DNA from: Methanosarcina sp.
GTDB lineage: Archaea; Halobacteriota; Methanosarcinia; Methanosarcinales; Methanosarcinaceae
Length of the DNA: 53,653 nucleotides
Direction: 5' to 3'
Assembly: GCA_003164755.1 (NCBI GenBank)
Contig: PLUB01000028.1
Coordinates: 1 to 53,653, forward strand
In this document: positions 39,454 through 49,575 of the stretch, piece by piece
Position numbering within the stretch: position 1 is the stretch's first letter
How the letters are laid out: each line of letters opens with the position of its first letter
The notes under the pieces: generated by a model
Told to the model about the DNA's origin: nothing
Seen by the model: the letters and a program-made list of their open reading frames with translations, nothing else
Databases searched by the model: none
Made by a program: the position numbers and the translations under genes

Positions 39454-40113
39454 TCACTTTATGAATCCGAGTGCTTCTTCGATTCTCCCAAGTTCATGCC
39501 CTGTAGTCTCTGAACCTGCTAAATAGCCATTTGAATTGGCAAGAATGCCTGAGCCTAGCATCTGAGTTCCAAAATTTGTAGTCCCTATACTCACTGGAAG
39601 ATCGAAGATCTTTTCCAGAATTTCTCTTTCCGAAGATGTCACTCTCGGATGTACCAGGAGCCCTTTGTTGGTGACAACTCCTGCCATACCTACATTTTTT
39701 ATCCCGGCAATTGTTCCTCTATAGACTTCGACATTAAGAGTTCTTGAAATAGCCTCAATAGTCCTGTCTGACAGTTCTGGGTGAACAATAGATGCTGAAT
39801 CGTTTGCAAGTACAATGTTTCCGACTGCATTCAATTTATCTGGAAGAGTCTCTACTTTTACTCCTGTTAGTTTTTGCAGCTCTCTTGTGTTGGTTCCGTA
39901 TGAAAATAAAAACCCGTTTGAGTTTCCTCTAGAAAGGGCTCCTACCACAACACTCCCATTTACAAGAATTTCAACTACCCTTACATCCAACGATTTCTCA
40001 ATTCTAGCACAGATATCGAGCTTTGTCAGAGGGGGAACAATAGCAATACTGTCTGTGCAGGTTGCAAAGACCCCTATCATTGGGGTATCGTAGATATCAA
40101 TCGTTCGAATCAT
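39454..40113 (-). CDS. eif6: Translation initiation factor eIF6 homologue (aIF6)
   Basis: An anti-association factor that binds the large ribosomal subunit near L14 and keeps subunits apart. The 219-residue product shows the five-fold pentein repeat with [16 protein letters not shown] at the start and later [18 protein letters not shown] and [20 protein letters not shown]. The length is normal. ATG at 40113 is 32 bases after the L31e stop, consistent with one transcript. Confidence 0.95.
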   Translation of the reverse strand: MIRTIDIYDTPMIGVFATCTDSIAIVPPLTKLDICARIEKSLDVRVVEILVNGSVVVGALSRGNSNGFLFSYGTNTRELQKLTGVKVETLPDKLNAVGNIVLANDSASIVHPELSDRTIEAISRTLNVEVYRGTIAGIKNVGMAGVVTNKGLLVHPRVTSSEREILEKIFDLPVSIGTTNFGTQMLGSGILANSNGYLAGSETTGHELGRIEEALGFIK

Positions 40114-40145
40114 ACTTGTTGGTAATTCACGTTTTCTGGGATGTT

Positions 40146-40415
40146 CTACTGGGAGAGTTCTGCCTGCACCTCCCCATCTGCGAATCTTACAGCTCTGACC
40201 CGGATGGAGAGGGGGGGCTTTTCACAACCTTTTTCCCAGAGACGTTCATTGATAGATCTGTCCAGCTTAACATGTACAGACCCAACCTTCATGTGCTTCA
40301 TGATAAAAATCCTTACTTCAGTAACTGCCCTATTGGCTCTTTTCCAGGTAGGTACTTTTCTTACCGCCCTGAGTGGGATAGTATATATCTGTTCTTTCAC
40401 CAAGTCTTCTGCCAT
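40146..40415 (-). CDS. rpl31e: Large-subunit ribosomal protein L31e
   Basis: An 89-residue ribosomal protein at the exit-tunnel rim, starting [20 protein letters not shown]. It carries IDRSIN-like [13 protein letters not shown] and ends [20 protein letters not shown] at 40415 is preferred because GGTGA lies 8 bases upstream; the GTG at 40427 would add four codons inside the ribosome site. It is 21 bases from L39e. Confidence 0.94.
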   Translation of the reverse strand: MAEDLVKEQIYTIPLRAVRKVPTWKRANRAVTEVRIFIMKHMKVGSVHVKLDRSINERLWEKGCEKPPLSIRVRAVRFADGEVQAELSQ

Positions 40416-40436
40416 TTTTTTGTTCACCGTCCTCGC

Positions 40437-40851
<415 letters not shown>

Positions 40852-41454
40852 TCATTGCTGTCCTTTCCTGGAAAGCACATGAGATTGAAGGTGAGCCGGA
40901 AATAGTTCCCTTATTTTATCTTCACCGTGTCTCTGCCTGATTAACTCCCTTAGCTCGTTTTCGTAATCCGCTTTAGGAGTACTCTCACTTGGTCCTTCCT
41001 CGATCCTTAAGTAGCGTTCAGCGAGAATACTCACTGTCTTCCTGTTATACCCTCTCAGTGGACAAATGTACTGAATTTTCAGTCGGTCTTCAATACTTCT
41101 CAACTGTGAAATTGAAAGAACAGGAACTCTATCATCCCTTCTGGTTCCATCAGCAATGCATTTAACCTCCGGATAGGAAGCAAGTGTTTCTATAGCTTTT
41201 TCATGAATATAATTAATAGCATTTTTAGGGAACCCGTCTTTTATTATTTTCTTATATGCCATTTCAAGGATCTCCTTTTTCAGAAAGAGAATCCTGTGAG
41301 GAAACTGCAACTCTTTTGCAGTTTTTGCTGCCAGCTCTCCATTGGGAAGCAAACCAAAACTGCACGTAACAAGTTCGATCTCAAAAAACGGTTCCATCAA
41401 AAGGGCAGAAAGTGAACTGTCCTTGCCTCCGCTAAAAAGGATAGAGGTTTTCAT
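40852..41454 (-). CDS. PP-loop ATP pyrophosphatase (asparagine-synthase-like)
   Basis: A 200-residue N-type ATP pyrophosphatase with the PP-loop SGGKDSS at residues 8-14 (ILFSGGKDSSLSALL). Further blocks are CIADGTRRDDRVP and ICPLRGYNRKTV. Such enzymes adenylate a substrate before amide or thiol transfer, often on tRNA or cofactors; the substrate here is unknown. The gene lies 5 bases after PDCD5, so both are in the S19e operon, which hints at a translation-related job. Confidence 0.85.
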   Translation of the reverse strand: MKTSILFSGGKDSSLSALLMEPFFEIELVTCSFGLLPNGELAAKTAKELQFPHRILFLKKEILEMAYKKIIKDGFPKNAINYIHEKAIETLASYPEVKCIADGTRRDDRVPVLSISQLRSIEDRLKIQYICPLRGYNRKTVSILAERYLRIEEGPSESTPKADYENELRELIRQRHGEDKIRELFPAHLQSHVLSRKGQQ

Positions 41455-41459
41455 TATTC

Positions 41460-41819
41460 TTAAATCCGATTTATGGACGTCTTACGCTTTTTTGGCTGCA
41501 TCTTAATCAGAAGATTTTTAAGTTGTTCATCATCTATTTGAGATGGTAGGCGTCCAGTCTGAGCGAGAGAGATAAGCTGCATTTCAAGCTGCTCACCAAG
41601 AGTCGGTCTTGACATCTTCATAGTTGTAAGGCGTTCTCTGGCCTCAGGCGTCAGAATTTGCCTCAGGATCATCTGCTTCTGAGCTTCGATATCAGCTCTT
41701 GCCTGTTCCTGCTGGTATACTGCCTGCATATCAGAAGGCTGTTGCTGTACATGCTGTTTCTGGATTTCAGCGAGCCGTCTCTTTCGAATTTCGTTGAGTT
41801 CGTCATCCATTGTAGACAT
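41460..41819 (-). CDS. PDCD5-family DNA-binding protein
   Basis: A 119-residue archaeal PDCD5 homologue with a triple-helix core. The N-terminal helix [20 protein letters not shown] is followed by [20 protein letters not shown] and [20 protein letters not shown], and the C-terminus is basic ([11 protein letters not shown]). It binds DNA non-specifically; its cellular role in archaea is unclear. GGGTGAT is 6 bases before the ATG at 41819. It sits between S19e and the PP-loop enzyme, as in many archaea. Confidence 0.93.
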   Translation of the reverse strand: MSTMDDELNEIRKRRLAEIQKQHVQQQPSDMQAVYQQEQARADIEAQKQMILRQILTPEARERLTTMKMSRPTLGEQLEMQLISLAQTGRLPSQIDDEQLKNLLIKMQPKKRKTSINRI

Positions 41820-41928
41820 GTAAAATCACCCAAAAAACCCGTTTTTCTGGAACAATCAGTATTAAAGATAGATAATATATTTGAAGGGACTACTAAACAT
41901 CGAAAGTCCCCCTCGGAAAAAACTTATC

Positions 41929-42378
41929 TCAATATTTTGCAAGTTCTGGAATTTTATCAATGAGTTCATGTTTTAGTTCATTGGCTGCATTATCAAGCAT
42001 TGAACGTCCCTTTGCAGATACTGTTCTTCCGTCCTTTACCTTTTGTAGGTAACCCACAGCCTCAAGCTGCTGCACTGCCTTTCTAACAATCGAACCGCTA
42101 CCTTTTGCTTTGTGGCTCGGGCTTGATCCATTATCCTTCTTCCCACCATATACGGAACGAAGCCTTTCAATCCCTACAGGTCCATCAGTATAAATTTTCC
42201 TAAGGATTGCAGCACATCTGATATACCACCAATTATCATTGTTCGGGGGAAGCTCCTTATGAATTCCGGTTTTCACATGCTCTGCCCACTTAGGGGGCAC
42301 AATATTTTCGTTTTTCTCAAGAATGTCTGCAACCTTTTCAATAAGTTCCATTGAAGGGACATCAAATACTGTTGTCAT
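41929..42378 (-). CDS. rps19e: Small-subunit ribosomal protein S19e
   Basis: A ribosomal protein of about 149 residues needed for late small-subunit assembly. It begins [20 protein letters not shown] and contains [32 protein letters not shown] and [19 protein letters not shown], all typical. ATG at 42378 is chosen because GGAGGAG immediately precedes it. The TTG at 42396 would include this site in the coding sequence. It leads the S19e-PDCD5-PP-loop operon. Confidence 0.95.
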   Translation of the reverse strand: MTTVFDVPSMELIEKVADILEKNENIVPPKWAEHVKTGIHKELPPNNDNWWYIRCAAILRKIYTDGPVGIERLRSVYGGKKDNGSSPSHKAKGSGSIVRKAVQQLEAVGYLQKVKDGRTVSAKGRSMLDNAANELKHELIDKIPELAKY

Positions 42379-42669
42379 AATCTCCTCCTTTTCCAAATTA
42401 AGTTATTTCGCAGCTCAGGGACAATAAAGCCGATTTCCCCCCGTAGCCTTCCATAAATAAGCTTTTTTCTCTAAACTAGGTAAATATTCCTACTTCGAGA
42501 CATGCTTGCTGGTTTATTAAAGCTGGACTTCCTAGACTCTTATAATTTAGGCCTTCAGGCCAGAAATGCCGGTAAATATGATTTTAGCTTAAACTGGAAA
42601 GAGATTGATACATTTATCAGTTAGTGTGGATCATTAATCATATATACATCAGATCAGGCGATATCTTCT

Positions 42670-44006
42670 ATGAAAAATCTTAAACTGACATCAAGTTATG
42701 CCAATAATCTGAAAAGCGATCCAATTGTATCTAATTGGCTTTTGTCGATTGACGCAAGTGCCAACACTGAGCGTAATTACCTTCAAGCTATAAAAGCGTT
42801 TTGTGAATTCACAGAAAAAACACCAGATGAACTTATTATGGAAGCTGAACAGGAAGTAAAGTCTGGTTTGTTGATGAGACAGAGGTTCATTAAAACATAT
42901 CTCATTAGTTTCAAGAAGTCTCTGCAAGATAAAGGTTTGCTCCAATGACGATAAAATCGTACATGAATTGTGTCCAAAGTTTTTATCGTAGCTGCGATAT
43001 TGAACTACTTGTTTTAGGTAAAAACAAAGTGAAGGTGCTTGAAAAAAATAAAGATATTCCAACTAAGGAAGATTTACAAGAAGTCTTGAAAATTTGTGAT
43101 CCATTAGAGAAGACCATTTTATTAGTTGGGGCTTCAAGCGGATTATCCCTCAATGAAATTCGTAATCTGAAAGTCAAGGACTTTAAAAAAGGTTACGATC
43201 CTGAAACAGAAGTAACAACTTTGAAGTTACGCAGGCAAAAGGTTGGATTTGATGTTATAACTTTTCTAAGTCCTGAAGCTTCAAGGGCAGTCCAGGATTA
43301 TATCAATTATAGGGGTAGACCAACTAAATCACCAGATCCCAGAAAAGAAAGGTATCTTATTAAACAGCGAATTTATTCAGATAACAATCATTTGTTTATA
43401 GGCCGGAAGATTCACGATTCATTCATTAACACAAAAAATGATGAATTAAGAAAATTCGAAGATATTTCCTTAAAAAGGTTATATCAGACTCTATCCGAAA
43501 AGTCACAGAAAAATATGCCAAAGTCAGATTGGAATCTCATTAGATCGCATAATATAAGGAAACGGTTCAACAGTGCTATGTTAAATGGTGGTGCTGATTC
43601 TTTTCACGTTGAATTCTTTATGGGGCACACGCTAGACAATACAAGAGCAGCATATTTTAGGGCTAATCCGGAGAAACTTCGAGAGCTTTATCTAAAGTAC
43701 ATCCCTTACCTCACAATTCAAACAGAGGCGGATATTTCCAAAAGCCCTGAATACCTGCGAATCAAGCAGGAGAACCAAATCTTGCAAGCAGAAACCGCGC
43801 GGAATGTTGTGGAAAGATCGGAGCTGGAAGAGTGAAAGGCTGATCTGCAAAAAATGAAGGAGGTACGGGATGGTACGGAATCCATTAAAACAGATTACAT
43901 GCAGCTTGCAGATCTAGAAGAAATTAGAGAAATGAAAAATACGTTAAAACAAGAGCTGGAAGAATTTTCTAAGCTGAAGGATATTATGTTTAAAAATGGA
44001 AAATAA
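42670..44006 (+). pseudogene. Tyrosine recombinase (integrase), one frameshift and one premature stop
   Basis: The N-terminal SAM-like core-binding domain (42670-42948) and catalytic domain (42945-43835) are in different frames meeting at ATGA. Adding one base to TTGCTCCAATG restores KGLAPMTIKSYM, so this is a one-base deletion rather than two genes. The catalytic part has HNIRKR, MGHTLDNTRAAYF with His and Tyr. The first arginine position reads GLSLNE rather than GLRxSE, which may be normal in this archaeal group or a further loss. A TGA at 43833-43835 cuts off an in-frame coiled-coil tail running to 44006. It lies beside the S19e operon, and no att site or tRNA target was found. Confidence 0.75.
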
Positions 44007-44044
44007 TCTTCTCAAGCAAAATTTTTACTTATTTTTAACATTAG

Positions 44045-44700
44045 TATAAATGAAACTACTATAAATACCTAAATTGTTTACAGTCATTGTTTCTTATTAT
44101 TTGAAAATTAGATAATATTTCTTTAGTAAGATAATAAACATATATTTATTCTGCGACTTTACAAGATAGCAAGTAGAATATACCCATTTAATATCTCTCT
44201 GATTTGTGAATTTCTGTTTGGCCGTATGTAACTGGTTGCAGTCTGTTAAGGTTTCTGCGAACAAAACCATAGGATTGATTTCACTTTTATCTCCATGTGA
44301 GGAATATATATCTAGCTATTTTCTCAGGCACGTGAATTCAGATGCAGGTCTGCAACCTTATACTTGTAAATAAACCAAAGGATAGGTACACTGATAGGCT
44401 CAGATAATGCTCTAATTCATTGGCATAGGATTAAGCTGCCATCACAAAATCTATTATGGAGTCACGAAATTGATTTCGTGAACTTTGTGGGCGAAGGCGT
44501 TTTAGTGACCGTGGTGAGTATGGAAGCAGTCGTGATATAGATCATGAAAGATAATATGACGGTTTCCATGGATTTGTTGGCTGCAGCGAGTTATTTTATG
44601 ATTTTTCGCGAATTACAACCTTTATATGTTAATTAATCTATTAAATTCGGTATTGTTTGGCAATTTCCTGATTTTCAAGCTCTTTTATGTTTGCAAATTT
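44045..44700 (+). repeat. Long noncoding element, full copy
   Basis: About 0.65 kb, matching the reverse complement of 22960-23640 throughout. It includes the palindrome TCACGAAATTGATTTCGTGA (44462-44481), present only in this copy. A TATA-like ATAAATACC lies at the left end. No long shared open frame. It follows directly behind the integrase pseudogene. Confidence 0.75.
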
Positions 44701-45382
44701 GGTACTAAATGTTGTCTCATTTCATGATTATAATGTAGGCTGCCAAATGCTTCAGATGTTGATGCTCTACACTAGGTTCATAAACATAATCAAGATCGGA
44801 TTATTTATAGGCTCAAAGTGAAGTTTCCATCCCCTATCAATGGTTGCCACCCCAAAATGTACCATAGAGTCAGTAAATATAGTACGGAATGGGCCAGTGA
44901 TAGGTTAGTGGTGGAGCCTCTGGGGTAAATGAATCGGGGGAAATATAAAGGAAAGATTTTTAGCGAAGTACTTAATCTCTATATTCTGATTTTTGTAATA
45001 TGTGCGGATTACAGAATGTTAAAATCTTGCCTGGAATTTGAGATCTGGAATGGAATGTAAAAAGAGATATCAAAACTTATTGGAACTTGAAGAATGACCC
45101 GTGTCATCGCTGTTATAGGGAAAGATGATATGAAATAATTAAAGTGGGGTTGAAAACTCCATCCAAATTATTTCCCAAGAAATAAGTCTGGAACCTGAGG
45201 AATTGCAAGCTATTGGGTAAATTGATTATAAGTTCTGCCAAGCTTTTGTGCGTATTCTATGCTTTTTTGAGTTCCTGTAATGATTTTGTTGTAGTTTCTT
45301 CGTCTGCAACATCAAGCTGCTTCCGGACAATACATAAAAAAGTGTGCATTGGTGGCTATTTTTGTAACTCCGACTACAATTC
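44701..45382. other. Spacer, possible repeat debris
   Basis: A plus frame at 45213-45542 overlaps the terminase relic antisense and has no own support. 44860-44980 has weak similarity to the long element. No gene. Confidence 0.35.
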
Positions 45383-45806
45383 TCAAAACCGATCAAACTT
45401 CGTTAAAATTTGTTTCCTAAGTATATCTGTATCCCTGACTGTTATCTCAACATTTTCGTTTTTATTTTCAGAAACTGAATTGTTTTTCCTATATACCCTT
45501 CTTCCAAATTCATCCGGATACCTCCGTTCTAATGATACATAGACATATCCGAATGTCTCCAGCTTCAGCAGCTTCTTGAATGCGTTCGAATAGTTTCCTA
45601 GCTCCATCAGCATTACATTTGTTAATATATTTATAGAACTGATAATACTCTCCAGAGGTAGAATTTTTTCCCCGCTGCATCCATTCGTTAAAAGTCTTAT
45701 ACGTGATTCCAGCAGATTCGGTAGCCAAAGAGTATGTAAGTCCTAGAGCAATATTTTCACCGATTCATTTGATAATTTCAATCGTCATTTTAGTCGGGCT
45801 GCCCAT
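45383..45806 (-). pseudogene. Phage terminase small-subunit-like/HTH protein relic
   Basis: GGTGA precedes the ATG at 45806. The frame reads MGSPTKMTIEIIK, a TGA, IGENIALGLTYSLATESAGI, TYKTFNEWMQRGKNSTSGEY and an alpha-helical part. A frameshift near 45555 leads into SLERRYPDEFGRRVYRKNNS and NENVEITVRDTDILRKQIL. This HTH, Lys/Gly turn and (W/L)LERRxPxEFG order is that of phage small-terminase-like proteins. Two lesions inactivate it. It indicates a lost virus near the integrase. Confidence 0.7.
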
Positions 45807-46199
45807 AAATTCACCGTTTTTACTTTACAATTAATATTTGTTAGTCTAGTATTTTAATATTTAGTTATTTTTGTTCTGCATGAGACGAACTTTAGGCTGG
45901 ATTAATCAAACATGAACTATTCTCAGGCATTTTAAGACGTTTTCTGGGTAGGACAGTGGTGTCATAAAAGTCTCTCTATTAAGCCAAATGAAGTCATTCT
46001 TTCAACCAAACTGAATCCCCATGATTTTACTGAGAGATACCGATAAGTACCTTTGAGATATTTTTCAAATACTTTTATTATAGAATAATAGAAATTATAT
46101 TATAATATTTCATTACTTAGATTTTTAGATAGAAAGTACACTTTTAGATCTAGTTGGGTTAAAAAATGAAGGGTAGACTTTATGGGAGAACTGATTTGG

Positions 46200-46540
46200 G
46201 CTGAATTTTTGATATATAGTTTAGTGACCGTAATGCCTATAACAGAGATCTATAGTATAATCTTGATCTTGATAGAGCCCATGAAAGAGACTACGACTGT
46301 TTCAGTGGACTGTTTAGCGGTAGCAGTTTGTTCAGTGCGGTGGTTTTGGTAATCTATGTTTATCTAAAATTAATTAAAAATAGTGAATAGCGAATTTATT
46401 TGATATTTATTTGACGATTTTCGCTGATTTCATGAATTTTATTTGAATTATTTGATCATTTGGGTAGTTTTTGCCAGTTTTATTTAATAAGTTGAATCAA
46501 TTTTAGGATTTATTTGTCAATTTATGCCTAACATTGGAGA
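46200..46540 (+). repeat. Partial copy (right half) of the long noncoding element
   Basis: TTTAGTGACCGT, CATGAAAGA and the AT-rich right end TTTTAGGATTTATTTGTCAATT match the right half of 44045-44700 and of the reverse complement of 22960-23640, where the last block is nearly identical. Confidence 0.65.
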
Positions 46541-46561
46541 CATCAAAAACGTTTATATCTC

Positions 46562-46740
46562 CTATAACTCACCCTTCCATTCATTAGCCTGGAATTGCTT
46601 CATCATATTCGCAATCTCATCTGGCTTTACAGTACGGTAAAGATGATGGTCAGATGGAATCACTTCAACCATAATATCTATCATTTCTTGTGGATCTTTC
46701 CACCTGCCCTTTTTGAAAAATCGGATTGAATTTTGTCAAA
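46562..46740 (-). pseudogene. C-terminal fragment of an unidentified gene
   Basis: A minus-strand frame of about 55 codons reads KKGRWKDPQEMIDIMVEVIP, then DHHLYRTVKPDEIANMMKQF and ends EWKGEL before TAG (46562-46564). It has normal codon use for a real protein but no start, and upstream sequence breaks the frame. Family unknown; possibly part of the same viral remnant. Confidence 0.45.
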
Positions 46741-46969
46741 ACCATACAAGTATGGATAGATCAAGTTCCAATAAATGCATAGTTTATGTAACAAAATCTA
46801 TGCATTTTCTCAGTTTAAGCTAGAATTGTAGGGGTGTAGCTTCCGATTTCTCAAGTATATCCTAGAGATGTGGAATCTCAATCCTTGACCATGACAACAG
46901 CTATAAATAACTAGGCATGTGGTCATCAATGACGTCCCAAAAAAAGTAGATTTTATAAGCTGCAGGAAA

Positions 46970-47145
46970 GATGTACCTGCAGCCTGGGGACTACTTGTCG
47001 AAGAGCTCCATGATAATTTTTCACTACAGACAATAACCACACTAAAAAGGTAAGCGATACCTGTAGCTTGTTAGATTATCTGTCGAAGAGCTCCGTGACT
47101 ATTTTTCATTGTTAGATACATAATTACACTAAAAAAATTCATCTC
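46970..47145. repeat. Tandem duplication of about 85 bp
   Basis: The unit from TACCTGCAGC (about 46974) recurs from TACCTGTAGC (about 47059). Both contain TGTCGAAGAGCTCC(A/G)TGA and an end ACACTAAAAA. The first unit is open in one frame (WGLLVEELHDNFS), the second is not, so a gene end may have been duplicated. Confidence 0.5.
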
Positions 47146-47814
47146 GTGATCTTTGTTATAGTGTATCTATGAATCATAAAAGATTATTTGAATATGGCTG
47201 AATTTAAATTTTTTGCATATATACAATATAGTAATAACTTTAGATAAATAGTATATATTGTTAGTAGTTCTGATCCCACGGATCATGCAAGCAATCTTTT
47301 GGGATGAAAGATTGATATTTCACTGATAATCATATATACAAATTTAAATAGTGTTATAAACATAATAAAAAGTTTTTTCTACTGAAAGTAAACAGATGGA
47401 GAAATTTGTTAAAAATTTGTTAAGTGAGACTTTGATACAAAAAAATTAACTTCCTGATCCAATTTATTCATGCTTTTAGTTTTGTTTAGAAGTACTATAT
47501 CATGATTTTTTTTCTGAAAATTTTTATTGAGATTGTTGTTTAATTTAATTGATTTCTAGTTTTTCGTGGGCTTCATATGTTCTATAAGTTCCATAAGCTC
47601 CATGAGTCATGGAGTAACAATATTTTTTTATTTCGGATGTAACTGAACAAATTTATGAACTTTAATATAAAAATTGTGTATAAGTGAATACAAGAAAGAC
47701 AAAAATGTTTTAAACAAACATTTGAATCTGAATCCCGTTTTTTGTCATGAAAGAAAGGGATTGAAAAGCGATAGTATTTTATAAACTTTCAGTGCATTGC
47801 TAAAATCGATTCAT
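47146..47814. other. AT-rich spacer, nothing recognised
   Basis: No open frame with start signals. Confidence 0.4.
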
Positions 47815-48113
47815 CATTGTTTTTTGATAGTTGTGTTTAACCTTACAATGTAGCTTTTCTTGGCTTGTATCTGAATTTAGACTAAAATCTTTTTCTAGAA
47901 TTTTTGCCTTGTAACTTAAAATGTTATTTTACTTTTTGGTTTTAAACGTTTTGATAAGTTTTACAAAGAAAAATAATATCAAGGTTATTTTTAATAAGTT
48001 AAAAAATATAATTTTTAAGTAGAAATGTTTAATTTATAGCAAGATGTATTAACAATGTGTATTTGTTTAGTTTTTTTCATTATGAATCTATAAAATATAT
48101 ACGGAGATCGAAA
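47815..48113 (+). repeat. Promoter/leader cassette, copy 2 (see 21240-21560)
   Basis: Collinear with copy 1, including the TATA-like AAAAAATATAATT (48001-48013). It runs straight into the signal-peptide codons of the TPR gene. It is intact here and probably functional. Confidence 0.7.
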
Positions 48114-48773
48114 ATGAAAAAAGTGACATTTGATAAAGCGAATCGAAGGCATACCATTATAACGACTTTAGGAATCACTGTGCTGGTTTTTTTAATCCTA
48201 GCGAGTATCGCAGGCGCGACGCAGGATCCAATGGTTCGGAATAATAAAGAAAATGCTCAAACTGATTTAAATAAAATAGATGAAGCAATAAATGCCTATG
48301 GTCAAAAAATGATGCAGGATTCAAATGTAGATAATTTAAAAAAAGCCGATGAAGCAGCAGAAGCATATGAAAAAGCATTTAAAATTAACATGCAGAATCT
48401 AGATAAACTAAAAAAATCCGATGAAGCAGCAAAAGCCTATGACAAAGCAATTGAAATTAATCCGCAGAACTCAACGGCTTGGAACAATAAAGGACGTTCT
48501 CTAGAGAAATTAGGCAAATCAGATGAAGCAATGAAAGCATATGATAAGGCAATTGAAATTAATCCACAGGATTCAAAAGCTTGGTACAATAAAGGAGATG
48601 TCTTATCTCAGCAAGGTAAATATGATGAAGCATTAAAAGCATATGACAAAGCCGTTGAAATTGATCCTAAAAATCCAGATGCTTTGAATAGCAAAGGTGC
48701 AGCATTAGCGAACTTAGGCAAGTATAATGAAGCCATAAAAGCATATGAAACAGCAAATAAACTTGATAAGTAA
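48114..48773 (+). CDS. Secreted TPR protein
   Basis: The 219-residue product has a signal peptide (basic start, TTLGITVLVFLILASIAGA, cleavage near residue 36) followed by about four to five TPRs. The first two are degenerate; the last three have the canonical AWNNKGRSLEKLGKSDEAMK / AYDKAIEINP pattern. Secreted TPR proteins act as docking scaffolds at the cell surface. GGAGATCG lies about 5 bases before ATG 48114; the upstream in-frame start at 48057 is not needed. A long hairpin follows the stop. A decayed paralogue is at 16022, and the same leader is used by the beta-propeller gene at 21552. Confidence 0.85.
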   Translation: MKKVTFDKANRRHTIITTLGITVLVFLILASIAGATQDPMVRNNKENAQTDLNKIDEAINAYGQKMMQDSNVDNLKKADEAAEAYEKAFKINMQNLDKLKKSDEAAKAYDKAIEINPQNSTAWNNKGRSLEKLGKSDEAMKAYDKAIEINPQDSKAWYNKGDVLSQQGKYDEALKAYDKAVEIDPKNPDALNSKGAALANLGKYNEAIKAYETANKLDK

Positions 48774-48834
48774 ATTTAATATTAAGGGTAAGCAAAAAAA
48801 CTATTAAAGGTGCCTCGTAAGTTCTTTAAAATCT

Positions 48835-48886
48835 GATTGGCTCTGTATTTCGTTTTTTTCTCAAAAAAAATATACAGAGTCAATAG
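48835..48886 (+). terminator. Long hairpin after the TPR gene
   Basis: TTGGCTCTGTAT (from 48838) pairs with ATACAGAGTCAA (to about 48883), and the inner TTTTTTT/AAAAAAA runs extend the stem around a CTC loop. It starts about 60 bases past the stop and may be a terminator. The CTCTGTA core also recalls the IS5-like ends, so it could be a fused pair of IS ends. Confidence 0.5.
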
Positions 48887-48904
48887 GTAATATTTTCTCA
48901 CTCA

Positions 48905-49090
48905 TAATAGATTATATTTCCGATCGGGAAGATGCAATTCACCATCTAATTACTTGGTTTTTAAATCATTTAATGGAAGAGGAAGATAGCCTTCAATTTA
49001 GCGCTAAAAACTATAAGAGAATCGATTCCATATAAATTAGTAGAAACGGCTACAAATCTCCAGCTCTTAAAACTAAATATGGACTAAATT
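48905..49090 (+). pseudogene. IS256 (mutator-type) transposase N-terminal relic
   Basis: AIHHLITWFLNHLMEEED, then SAKNYKRIDSI, a stop, and SRNGYKSPALKTKYG match the N-terminal block of mutator transposases (ERxxxRNGYRxRxLxTRYG). Stops follow at once and the catalytic domain is missing. Confidence 0.6.
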
Positions 49091-49575
49091 GATTACTATA
49101 GTTCTAATTATATAAGTTTTCATTCGAACAAGACTTTTTTGGGAAGCATTAGATAGTTAAAAAATCATCCTAACTGCTATAGCTGGAGCTTACCTGTAAG
49201 GTGTCTTCATCCAAAGAATGGAATAGATCATGGCTGCTTTGAACGAAGGTGAAATCTCATAATTTTTACTATATTTTTGGTGACATGCTTGTTCTATAGT
49301 TTTTAGGAATGTACAAGTTTTTGCAGATTACATCTCTAGTAAATGCAAAAAAGATAATAAGAACTGTATAGATAAATAACAAATTTTCATCTATTAAATC
49401 AATTTTAAGGATACCGCTTATATTTTGTAGTTAACCTGCGTGGATTTCCACAAGTAAACTCTCATAGTAGATTATTGATTGATTCCCAGACTCTCTATCG
49501 AACTCTTAGGATATGGCCAGGCTAATTACATTGTGATAATTTCAAAAGATCTTTAGTAATTTTTGATAAGATTTT
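49091..49575. other. Spacer with weak repeat
   Basis: 49300-49420 resembles the reverse complement of 30640-30780. The rest contains no feature. Confidence 0.35.

Noticed and set aside
42945..42948. ATGA overlap as real translational coupling of two integrase genes
   Set aside because: A one-base correction restores a standard continuous recombinase, so a frameshift is simpler.
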